DNA of 64,000 bases. Source: Alphaproteobacteria bacterium. Lineage in GTDB: Bacteria; Pseudomonadota; Alphaproteobacteria; Micropepsales; Micropepsaceae. Position 1 is the first letter of the stretch. Every line of letters starts with the position of its first letter. The notes beneath the pieces were generated by a model, which was not told the DNA's origin, searched no databases, and saw only the letters and a list, made by a program, of their open reading frames with translations. The translations under genes and the position numbers were made by a program. The stretch covers positions 186,001 to 250,000 of the forward strand of contig JADHVO010000003.1 of NCBI GenBank assembly GCA_016783965.1, read 5' to 3'. Positions 38,698 to 46,078 of this stretch are shown here, piece by piece.

Positions 38698-40529
38698 GCC
38701 GCGTCGATGAAGCCGCCCATCTGGCGGTTCCAGAGCCGCGAGTAGGGGCCGTTGTTGGCGAGCAGCACGCGGTGCGGGCCGTCTTCAAGCACCTTGCCGT
38801 TGTCGAGGTAGATCACGCGGTCCATGCCGGCGATGGTCGAGAGCCGGTGGGCAATCGCGATCACGGTGCGGCCCTGCACCAGCGTCCACAGGGCCGACTG
38901 GATCAGGTGCTCGCTCTCGGAATCCAATGACGATGTCGCCTCATCCAGCACAAGGATGCGCGCATCCTTGATCAGCGCGCGGGCGATGGCGACGCGCTGG
39001 CGTTCGCCGCCGGAGAGCTTGATCCCCTGCTCGCCCACGATCATGTCGTAGCCTTCGTCGCGCTCGGCGATGAAGTTGTGCGCGAAGGCGCGCACAGCGG
39101 CTTCCTGCACCTCATTCTGCTCGGCCAGCGGGCGGGCGTAGCGGATGTTGTCGCGGACGTTGCGGTGGAAGACGCCCGGCATCTGCGGCACTTCCGCGAT
39201 CGCCTCGTTGAGCGAATCCCAGGTGACGTGCGCGATGTCCTGGCTGTCGATCGTGATGCGGCCGTGCTGCGGTTCGAACTGGCGGCGCAGCAGGCGCACC
39301 AGCGTGGACTTGCCTGCGCCTGACGGACCCACGAGGCCGACCTTTTCGCCTGGCTGGATGTCGAGGTTCAGGTTCTCGAACACCTGGTAGCCGTTCGGGT
39401 GGCGGAAGCAGACGTTCTCGAACCGGATATGGCCCTTGGAGACGACAAGCTGCGCTGCGTCGATGGCGTCGGTGATTTCATGCGGTGCGCTGACGAGGTC
39501 GAGCGCTTCCGCCAGCGTGCCGTGCTGCTCGAAATAGTCGAGCATGCGGAACGACAGGTCCTGCACGCCGCGGCCGATCTGGTTGGCGAGCAGGTAGATC
39601 ATCGTGAAGACGCCGAGCGAGATCGCGCCCGCCAGGATGTCCTTCGCCGTGATCCAGATCAGCGCCACCAGCAGGCACAGCGTCGCCGATTGCATGAAGA
39701 AGCGCATGCGCAGCAGGAACCAGCGCAGGCGGCGCGAAGCGTTCATCTCGTCCGACAGGAAGAAGGAGATGAACTTGCGCTCATAGATCGCCTTGGCGAA
39801 GGCGCGCACCAGGTCGGCGTTGGCCACCGCGTCGATCAGCCGGCCGGTCGAGGTCGATACTTCGTCCGACAGCGCCTTGGACAGCACCACGCAGCGGCGT
39901 GCGAGGAAGAAGTTCACGGTGAGATAAAGTGCGGTCCAGATCAGCAGGATCACCGCATAGCTCGGCGCCTGGATCGCCATCAGCACGCCGCCGAGCACCA
40001 CGAGGCCCGCGACGCGCACGACGTCCATGCAGACAATGCCGAGGATGCCGATCGTCGCCTGCCCGGCCTGCTTTACCTTCTGGCCGAGCTTCCCGGCGAA
40101 GTTGTCCTGGAAATAGCGCGGCGAATGCCCGAGCAGGTAGACGAACAGGTACTTCTGCGCGAGCCCACGCATGCGCGGCCCGGTGTTCAGGTCCACCCAG
40201 TCGTAAAGACGATAGACGCACGCGCTGCCGAACCAGATCGCCGCCAGCCACAGGATCCACGGCAGCACGACGGTGGTGAAATCACCGTGCGCCTTCACCG
40301 CAGCCGTGATCGAGTTCACCAGGTGCGAAAATGCCACCGGCGCGAAGGCTTCGATCGAGGTGGCCAGCAGCGCGCACCCCGCCATCGCCGCGACCCGCGA
40401 GCGGAAGTGTGTCGTGACCAGGAACCAGATGAACGCGAAGGGATGGCCCGGGACGCGCTTCAGCGACAGGGCCTCGTCCAGAGGTTCCTGGTCGTTGATC
40501 ACCTGCTCGGCGGCAACTTCGCGCGGCAC
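38694..40529 (-). CDS. ABC exporter, fused membrane and ATPase domains
   Basis: 611-residue half-transporter: six-helix membrane domain (~25-330, long cytoplasmic loops typical of type IV exporters) and C-terminal ATPase with Walker A VGPSGAGKSTL, Q-loop EVPQMPGVF, signature LSGGERQRVAIARAL, Walker B ILVLDEATSSLD and H-loop IAHRLST. Dimerises to export lipid, peptide or drug; substrate unknown. GTG start (MPREVAAEQV) at 40529 with a weak SD. The upstream 266 bases hold the rplS terminator and no other gene. Confidence 0.9.
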   Translation of the reverse strand: MPREVAAEQVINDQEPLDEALSLKRVPGHPFAFIWFLVTTHFRSRVAAMAGCALLATSIEAFAPVAFSHLVNSITAAVKAHGDFTTVVLPWILWLAAIWFGSACVYRLYDWVDLNTGPRMRGLAQKYLFVYLLGHSPRYFQDNFAGKLGQKVKQAGQATIGILGIVCMDVVRVAGLVVLGGVLMAIQAPSYAVILLIWTALYLTVNFFLARRCVVLSKALSDEVSTSTGRLIDAVANADLVRAFAKAIYERKFISFFLSDEMNASRRLRWFLLRMRFFMQSATLCLLVALIWITAKDILAGAISLGVFTMIYLLANQIGRGVQDLSFRMLDYFEQHGTLAEALDLVSAPHEITDAIDAAQLVVSKGHIRFENVCFRHPNGYQVFENLNLDIQPGEKVGLVGPSGAGKSTLVRLLRRQFEPQHGRITIDSQDIAHVTWDSLNEAIAEVPQMPGVFHRNVRDNIRYARPLAEQNEVQEAAVRAFAHNFIAERDEGYDMIVGEQGIKLSGGERQRVAIARALIKDARILVLDEATSSLDSESEHLIQSALWTLVQGRTVIAIAHRLSTIAGMDRVIYLDNGKVLEDGPHRVLLANNGPYSRLWNRQMGGFIDAA

Positions 40530-40731
40530 GACTCTTATCCGGCAAAAATTGGGGCGCGGAGGATAGGCGCGCCGGATGCATTGAAAAGGGGGAAAAATCG
40601 ATTTGGAGCGGTTGTGGCAAGAAAGCCGCGCGCCCCAATTCAGGGCCGCCAGTTCGGCACCGCGGCATCAAGCCTTTGACCGACCAAGGCAGCACCCGCC
40701 GCGGTGCCCCCGAACCTTCGGCCCAGGAACA

Positions 40732-40767
40732 GTTTCGGGGAGAGGTGGTGAAACCTCTCCCCGAAAC
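40732..40767 (-). terminator. Hairpin terminator after rplS
   Basis: Perfect 14-bp inverted repeat GTTTCGGGGAGAGG / CCTCTCCCCGAAAC with an 8-base loop, 28 bases beyond the rplS stop (minus strand). The following bases are not strongly U-rich, so its strength as an intrinsic terminator is uncertain, but position and stability fit the end of the trmD-rplS transcript. Confidence 0.65.
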
Positions 40768-40795
40768 AATCTGGTCGCAAAGTGTACGAAGCGGC

Positions 40796-41206
40796 TCAGC
40801 CTTCGGCCGACGCGGACTCGTTGTCCTGGCGCTCGGCGATGCGCGCGCCCTTACCCTGGCGGCCGCGCAGGTAATAGAGCTTGGCGCGGCGCACCTTGCC
40901 CTTGCGCACGACGGTGACGCTGTCGACCAGCGGCGAGTAGATCGGGAACACGCGCTCCACGCCTTCGCCATAGCTGATCTTGCGGACCGTGAAGGCCTCG
41001 TTCAGGCCGGCGCCCTGGCGCGCGATGCAGACGCCCTCGAACGCCTGGAGGCGCTCGCGGCGCTTCTCGGCCTTGGCCTTCTCGTCGTACGAGACTTCCA
41101 CGACCTTGACGTTCACCTTCACGGTGTCGCCGGCGCGGAAATCGGGGAGCGGCTTGGCCCGGACGGCCTTCATCTGCTCGGCTTCGAGCGTCTGCAACAG
41201 GTTCAT
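40796..41206 (-). CDS. rplS: Ribosomal protein L19
   Basis: 136 residues, beginning [15 protein letters not shown], with [32 protein letters not shown] and [13 protein letters not shown]; the C-terminal tail ([13 protein letters not shown]) is somewhat extended. ATG 41206 has GGAGACTTCC upstream. Last gene of the ffh-rpsP-rimM-trmD-rplS cluster, followed by a terminator. Confidence 0.98.
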   Translation of the reverse strand: MNLLQTLEAEQMKAVRAKPLPDFRAGDTVKVNVKVVEVSYDEKAKAEKRRERLQAFEGVCIARQGAGLNEAFTVRKISYGEGVERVFPIYSPLVDSVTVVRKGKVRRAKLYYLRGRQGKGARIAERQDNESASAEG

Positions 41207-41246
41207 TGGAAGTCTCCGGGCGGTGCAAAAGAGCGGGGCGTATAGC

Positions 41247-41942
41247 CTAGCCCTTTCTCTTTTCATAGAGGGTCCAGAGGTCGGGACGCCGCGCCCTGGT
41301 TGCGGCTTCGGCCTCCTGCCGCCGCCATTCGGCGATTTTCTTGTGATTTCCGCCATTTAGCACCTCCGGAACCGGCCGGTCCTCGACCGTCTGGGGGCGG
41401 GTGTACTGCGGATATTCCAGCAGGCCATTGGAGAAGCTTTCGTCCGTCGGGGAGTCCGCCGCCCCCAGCACCCCGGGGATCAGCCGGACCGCCGCTTCGA
41501 TCAGGGCCATGGCGGCGATCTCGCCCCCGGCCAGCACGAAATCGCCCAGGCTGATCTCCTCGATGCTGCGAAGGTCGATGGCGCGCTGGTCCAGCCCCTC
41601 GAACCGCCCGCACAGCAGCACCACCCCCGGACCCTTGGCCAGCTTCGCCACCCGCTCCTGCGTCAGCGGCGCCCCGCGCGGCGACGGATAGACCAGCGGC
41701 CGTCTGCCCTTCTTCACCGCGTCGATCGCCGCAATAGCCACGTCGGCGCGCATCACCATGCCGGGACCGCCGCCGGACGGGGTGTCGTCCACCTTGCCAT
41801 GCTTGCCGATGCCGTGGTCGCGGATGTCGCGGACTTCGAGCTGCCAGAGCTTCTTTTGCAGCCCCTTGCCCAGAAGCGAGATGCCGAGCGGGCCGGGAAA
41901 CATCTCCGGGAAAAGGGTAAGAACCGTCGCCTTCCAGCCCAT
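41247..41942 (-). CDS. trmD: tRNA (guanine-N1-)-methyltransferase TrmD
   Basis: SPOUT-class enzyme that makes m1G37 and prevents frameshifting. 231 residues with the trefoil-knot motifs [25 protein letters not shown] and [18 protein letters not shown], plus the C-terminal domain. 40 bases before rplS and 88 bases after a GNAT gene. Confidence 0.97.
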   Translation of the reverse strand: MGWKATVLTLFPEMFPGPLGISLLGKGLQKKLWQLEVRDIRDHGIGKHGKVDDTPSGGGPGMVMRADVAIAAIDAVKKGRRPLVYPSPRGAPLTQERVAKLAKGPGVVLLCGRFEGLDQRAIDLRSIEEISLGDFVLAGGEIAAMALIEAAVRLIPGVLGAADSPTDESFSNGLLEYPQYTRPQTVEDRPVPEVLNGGNHKKIAEWRRQEAEAATRARRPDLWTLYEKRKG

Positions 41943-42030
41943 CAACCGACTCGCGCGTACCCGTCCGCCGCCGAAGCGGCGTTGTGCATGACCCAGCGAG
42001 CCATCTGATGCGGCAGTGCTGCGTCCCCCT

Positions 42031-42480
42031 CTACAGGTCCAGCTTGAACCCTTCGTGGGACATTTTGAAGCCCAATCGGCGATAGAACTCGTGCGCCCGG
42101 GTCCGTGTTTTGTCGGATGTCAGCTGCACCAGCGCGCAGCCGCGGGCGCGCGCCATACCGATGGCGTGGTGCATCATCGCCTCGCCGACGCCCTTGCCGC
42201 GATGCTCCGCATGCGTACGAACGCCCTCGACCAGCGCCCGCGTGGCGCCGTTGCGCGACAGGCCGGTAATGAAGGTGATCTGGAAACAGCCCGCGATGGC
42301 ACCGTCCACCTCGGCCACCATGATGGCATTGCGCACGTCGCCCTCGATCTGGCCGAAGACAAGGTTGTAGCGGTCGAGGTCCGCCGGATTCTCCCGCCCG
42401 CGCCCCAGCTCGTCATCCGCCAGCATCGCAACGATGGCCGCGAGATCCCGGTGCCGCGCTACGCGGATGATAGCGGTCAT
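42031..42480 (-). CDS. GNAT acetyltransferase inserted in the rimM-trmD interval
   Basis: 149 residues, GNAT fold with the acetyl-CoA loop HRGKGVGEAMMHHAIGMARARGC and the C-terminal FYRRLGFKMSHEGFKL; MTAIIRVARHRDLAAIVAMLADDELGRGRE at the N-terminus (with ENPADLDRY) is a recurrent GNAT subfamily pattern. Start overlaps the upstream hypothetical gene stop as ATGA, so the two are translationally coupled. Substrate unknown. Confidence 0.88.
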   Translation of the reverse strand: MTAIIRVARHRDLAAIVAMLADDELGRGRENPADLDRYNLVFGQIEGDVRNAIMVAEVDGAIAGCFQITFITGLSRNGATRALVEGVRTHAEHRGKGVGEAMMHHAIGMARARGCALVQLTSDKTRTRAHEFYRRLGFKMSHEGFKLDL

Positions 42481-42815
42481 GCCGGATAGTGCCTCATGAT
42501 TTCAAGAAGGCGCGCTCCCATGATTGGCCTCAGCACTGCTTGGGCATGCGATTCGCCGAGGAGGTTCTCGCCGAAGCCAAGATGGATAAGTGCATCAACT
42601 TCTTCATCCTGCCCGCCAAGTTCGGTTTCGAAGAAGTCGAGGAGCTGTTTCAAACGCGGCAGCCGAGAAGCATCTTCAGTAGCGATGACAACAAACCGCG
42701 TCACGCCAGCCAGGAAGACGTAAGACAACAACTCGTCGCTATCACGAATGTGCTGATCATAGAGCGGCTGCAACTCGGGAAATTGTACCAGCAACCGCTC
42801 GACCAAGGCGGTCAT
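42477..42815 (-). CDS. Hypothetical protein co-translated with rimM
   Basis: 112 residues, unknown, possibly a small helical protein: MTALVERLLVQFPELQPLYD, HIRDSDELLSYVFLAGVTRFVV, then an acidic patch GGQDEEVDALIHLGFGEN and HAQAVLRPIMGARLLEI. No signal or membrane segment. ATG overlaps the rimM stop by one base (TAATG) and its stop overlaps the GNAT start by four bases. It occupies the usual rimM-trmD junction, so it is transcribed with the translation genes. Confidence 0.72.
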   Translation of the reverse strand: MTALVERLLVQFPELQPLYDQHIRDSDELLSYVFLAGVTRFVVIATEDASRLPRLKQLLDFFETELGGQDEEVDALIHLGFGENLLGESHAQAVLRPIMGARLLEIMRHYPA

Positions 42816-43348
42816 TATTCCACGCCGTGCTCGCGCTCGGCTTCGTCGTCGCGCGGCGGGGCGACGACGATGCGGCCCTTGTCGATCTCGATGCGCGGCA
42901 CAGTCTCTTTGGTGAAGGCGAGCAGCATGGTGTCGCCGCCCGGCTGCGCAATCTCGATCACGTCGCTGGCGCCGTAATTGTGGATCGCCTTCACCACGCC
43001 AAGCACGCGATCCTCGACGTCCTCGGCGCGCAGGCCGATCAGGTCGGCATGATAGAACTCGTCCTCGACTGTCGCCGGCAGCGACGAACGGGGCACGTAC
43101 AGTTCTGTGCCTTTGAGGGATTCCGCATGGCTGCGGTCGGTGACTTCAGCGAACGCCAGCACCGCCTCGTCGGGCTTGGTGGCGCGCGCCGCGGTCACGG
43201 TGAAATGGCGGCCGTCCGCGGTGTGCAGGCCGCGATAACGCGCGAGAGCTTCCGGCTCGGAGGTGAAGGTCTTCACCTTCACCTCGCCTTTCAGGCCCTG
43301 CGCGCCGGTCACGGCGGCCAGCAGCACGTCGCGGGACGGCCCCGCCAT
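42815..43348 (-). CDS. rimM: 16S rRNA processing protein RimM
   Basis: Assists 30S head maturation near S19. 177 residues: N-terminal beta-barrel with VTGAQGLKGEVKVKTFTSEPEAL, the middle EVTDRSHAESLKGTELYVPR, and the PRC-barrel C-terminal domain with FYHADLIGLRAEDVE and TMLLAFTKETVPRIEIDKGRI. Five bases after rpsP; coupled to the downstream hypothetical gene. Confidence 0.97.
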   Translation of the reverse strand: MAGPSRDVLLAAVTGAQGLKGEVKVKTFTSEPEALARYRGLHTADGRHFTVTAARATKPDEAVLAFAEVTDRSHAESLKGTELYVPRSSLPATVEDEFYHADLIGLRAEDVEDRVLGVVKAIHNYGASDVIEIAQPGGDTMLLAFTKETVPRIEIDKGRIVVAPPRDDEAEREHGVE

Positions 43349-43353
43349 CAGTC

Positions 43354-43716
43354 TTAGGCCTCAGCCGGAGCGGCAGCGGCTTCGGCAGCCTTCGCGGCGG
43401 CCGCGGCGCGTTCCTGCGCCTTCTTCTTCGGCTTGGCCTTCTCCGGGTTGTTCTTCTTGAGCGGCTCCGCCAGCCCGGCATTTGCGAGGAAGCGATGCAC
43501 GCGGTCCGAAGCCGTGGCGCCCTTCTTCAGCCAGTCCTTCGCCTTGTCGGTGTCGAGCTTCACGCGGTCGGCGTGATCCTTCGGCAGCAGCGGGTTGTAG
43601 AAGCCGATCTTCTCGATGAAGCGGCCGTCGCGGGGCGAACGCGAGTCCGCGATCACGATGTTGTAGTGCGGGCGCTTCTTCGTGCCGCCGCGCGCCAGTC
43701 TGATCTTCAGTGCCAT
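43354..43716 (-). CDS. rpsP: Ribosomal protein S16
   Basis: 120 residues. The conserved core is [37 protein letters not shown]; the C-terminal ~40 residues are a Lys/Ala-rich tail ([28 protein letters not shown]) typical of alphaproteobacteria. Preceded upstream by ffh after 88 bases that contain a palindromic repeat. Confidence 0.97.
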   Translation of the reverse strand: MALKIRLARGGTKKRPHYNIVIADSRSPRDGRFIEKIGFYNPLLPKDHADRVKLDTDKAKDWLKKGATASDRVHRFLANAGLAEPLKKNNPEKAKPKKKAQERAAAAAKAAEAAAAPAEA

Positions 43717-43751
43717 TCTTTCAGTCCTTCTATGTTCACAAAACCAATTAA

Positions 43752-43802
43752 TTCACGCGGAGCCGCGGAGAATGCGGAAGGCTCTCCGCGACTCCGCGTG
43801 AA
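43752..43802. repeat. Long palindromic repeat between ffh and rpsP
   Basis: Arms TTCACGCGGAGCCGCGGAGA (43752-43771) and TCTCCGCGACTCCGCGTGAA (43783-43802) are a 20-bp inverted repeat with one mismatch and an 11-base loop. The right arm ends three bases short of the ffh stop. This composition (CGCGGAG repeats) is typical of dispersed intergenic palindromes in alphaproteobacteria. A terminator role is possible, but no U-tract follows. Confidence 0.65.
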
Positions 43803-43804
43803 AT

Positions 43805-45190
43805 TCATCGCCGCCCCATTCCACCGGGCGGCATTCCTGGAGGCATCCCGCCGCCACCGCCGAACAGGGCCGAAAGCCCCTGCATGGCGCGGCCGCCCTT
43901 GCCCATCTTCTTCATCACGTCCGCCATCGTGCGATGCATCTTGAGCAGCTTGTTGACCTCGCTGACCTCGACGCCCGACCCGGCGGCGATGCGCTTCCTG
44001 CGCGAGCCGTTGATCACGTCGGGCTTGGCGCGCTCTTCCCTGGTCATCGAGGAGATGATCGCTTCCTGGCGGGTCAGCACCTTGTCGTCCATGCCGGACT
44101 GCGCCAGCTGCTCCTTTGCCTTGGCGACGCCTGGCAGCATGCCGAGCACGCCCTGCATGCCGCCCATCTTCTTCATCTGGCGAAGCTGCTCGGCGAGATC
44201 GTTCATGTCGAACTCGCCCTTCTTCATCTTCCTGGCGAGCTTCTCAGCCTTTTCCTTGTCGATGGTCTCGGCCGCCTTCTCCACCAGAGAGACGACGTCG
44301 CCCATGTCGAGGATGCGGCCCGCCACGCGGCCCGGATGGAACGGCTCGAGCGCGTCGAGCTTTTCGCCCGTCGCGAGGAACTTGATCGGCGCGCCGGTCA
44401 CTGCGCGCATGGAAAGTGCCGCGCCACCGCGGGCGTCACCGTCGGCACGCGACAGGATGATGCCGGAAAGCTTCACGCGGTCGTTGAACGCCTTGGCGAT
44501 GTTCACCGCGTCCTGGCCGGTCAGCGAGTCCGCCACCAGCAGGGTCTCATGCGGCTTCACCTGGTCGCGGATCGCCGCGACTTCCAGCATCAGCTGCTCG
44601 TCGATGTGCTGGCGGCCCGCGGTGTCGAGGATCAGCGCGTCATAACCGCCGACTTTCGCGCTCGCCATCGCGCGGCGCGCGATCTCGACCGGGCCCTGCC
44701 CCGCGATGATCGGCAGCGTGGCGACGCCGGCCTGCTCACCGAGAATCTTCAACTGCTCCATGGCGGCGGGACGTGTCACGTCCAGCGACGCCATCAGTAC
44801 GCGCTTCTTCTCGCGGTTCTGGAGCATCATGCCGAGCTTGGCGGAGGTCGTGGTCTTGCCGGCGCCGTTGAGGCCGACCATCAGGATCGGCGCTGGCGGC
44901 GAGCCGATATCGAGAGTCGCGTTCTCCTGGCCCAGCGTCTCGACCAGCACGTCATGGACGACCTTGACGACCTGCTGGCCCGGCTGCACCGAGCGGATGA
45001 CATCCTCGCCGATGGCGCGCGGGCGCACCTTCTCGATGAAGTCCTTGACGACGGGCAGCGCGACGTCGGCTTCGATCAGCGCCGTGCGCACCTCGCCCAG
45101 CGCGGCATCGACATCGGCCTCGGTGAGCGCACCGCGCCCGCGAAGCTTGTCGAATACGCCGCCGAGGCGGGATTGCAGACTGTCGAACAT
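43805..45190 (-). CDS. ffh: Signal recognition particle GTPase Ffh
   Basis: SRP54-type protein that binds signal sequences and 4.5S RNA. 461 residues: N domain, then G domain with GLNGAGKTTTSAKLG, DVTRPAAMEQL, DTAGR and SRADGDARGG, and a Met-rich M domain (MKKMGGMQGVLGMLPG, MTREERAKPDVINGSRRKRIAAGSG is RNA binding) with a Gly/Met/Pro tail. No 4.5S RNA gene was found nearby. Heads the rpsP-rimM-trmD-rplS cluster. Confidence 0.98.
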   Translation of the reverse strand: MFDSLQSRLGGVFDKLRGRGALTEADVDAALGEVRTALIEADVALPVVKDFIEKVRPRAIGEDVIRSVQPGQQVVKVVHDVLVETLGQENATLDIGSPPAPILMVGLNGAGKTTTSAKLGMMLQNREKKRVLMASLDVTRPAAMEQLKILGEQAGVATLPIIAGQGPVEIARRAMASAKVGGYDALILDTAGRQHIDEQLMLEVAAIRDQVKPHETLLVADSLTGQDAVNIAKAFNDRVKLSGIILSRADGDARGGAALSMRAVTGAPIKFLATGEKLDALEPFHPGRVAGRILDMGDVVSLVEKAAETIDKEKAEKLARKMKKGEFDMNDLAEQLRQMKKMGGMQGVLGMLPGVAKAKEQLAQSGMDDKVLTRQEAIISSMTREERAKPDVINGSRRKRIAAGSGVEVSEVNKLLKMHRTMADVMKKMGKGGRAMQGLSALFGGGGGMPPGMPPGGMGRR

Positions 45191-45216
45191 GCGCTACCAA
45201 TCTTCAAAGCACGAAA

Positions 45217-45249
45217 GCCCCAGGGGGCGCACCTGCGCTGCCTGGGGGC
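45217..45249 (-). other. Hairpin in the ffh leader
   Basis: GCCCCAGG (45217-45224) pairs with CCTGGGGGC (45241-45249). It lies 27-59 bases upstream of the ffh ATG on the minus strand, in a 222-base gap shared with the divergent methyltransferase-like gene. Could affect ffh translation; no other structure supports a known riboswitch. Confidence 0.35.
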
Positions 45250-45412
45250 GATCCTGAGCCGGGCCCAGGACCGGAAGGACGAGGTCGCTTCCGGAAGCGG
45301 CGGGTTTTAGGCCCCGCCCCCTGCCCTGTCAAATGGGGTCGGCGGGTCACAAATTCGATCCCAAATACTTCTTTTTGCAGCATGATCCGCCGCGATTTGG
45401 GGAGCGCGCCGC

Positions 45413-46078
45413 TTGGAGTTCTGGCGAACAAAGACCTACGACCTGCTGGCCGCGTCGCCGTTGATCGTTCTGTACGGCCTCGGGTCGTGGGGGCTGTGGA
45501 TTCAGGCCACGGCGGCAATACAGACAGCGGCAAAATCCGGAAGCTCACTGGCCGCGCTTGATGCCGGAACCTTCCTTGTGTCCCTCGCTTTCATCGCGTT
45601 CGAAGCGGTCCTGTTCACGGTCCGGCGCACACCGCAGACATTTTCGACCGGCTGGCTCCCGCGAGCTGTCGCCTTGGCGGGCGCGAACGTCTCGACCGCT
45701 CTCCTGCTGCTGCCGCGAAGCAGCATGCCGCCGGCCTTGCACGTCGTCTCCGGTCTGCTCGTCGTCGCCGGCGCCGCAGGCTCGATCTGGGTGTTGAGCT
45801 ATCTGGGCCGTGCCTTCGCCGTCATGCCGCAGGCGCGGCAACTCACGCTGCAAGGACCCTACGCAGTGGTCCGCCACCCACTCTATCTCTTCGAGTTGAT
45901 CGGATTGCTCGGCGCGATGCTGCAATTCAGGCAGCCTTGGGCGCTGATGATCGTCGCGGTGACCTTTGCTTTTCAATTAATGCGCATGAGCTTCGAAGAG
46001 CGCGTCCTGTCACAGACATTCCCCGCCTACGCCCCCTACGCCGCCCGCACCGCGCGCCTCATTCCGCACGTCTATTGA
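45413..46078 (+). CDS. Isoprenylcysteine carboxyl methyltransferase-like membrane protein
   Basis: 221 residues with five to six hydrophobic helices. The C-terminal ICMT/PEMT-type signature QARQLTLQGPYAVVRHPLYLFELIG plus FEERVLSQTFPAYAPYAARTARLIP (the Glu-x-x-L...Y-x-x-Y pattern) indicates a SAM-dependent methyltransferase acting at membranes; substrate unknown. TTG start at 45413 behind GGGGAG is the best-supported candidate. Convergent with the first prolyl oligopeptidase gene; they overlap by 7 bases. Confidence 0.85.
   Translation: MEFWRTKTYDLLAASPLIVLYGLGSWGLWIQATAAIQTAAKSGSSLAALDAGTFLVSLAFIAFEAVLFTVRRTPQTFSTGWLPRAVALAGANVSTALLLLPRSSMPPALHVVSGLLVVAGAAGSIWVLSYLGRAFAVMPQARQLTLQGPYAVVRHPLYLFELIGLLGAMLQFRQPWALMIVAVTFAFQLMRMSFEERVLSQTFPAYAPYAARTARLIPHVY

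Noticed and set aside
45191-45412. 4.5S (SRP) RNA near ffh
   Set aside because: The conserved core GGTCCGGAAGGAAGCAGCC-like sequence is absent from the leader and elsewhere in the window.
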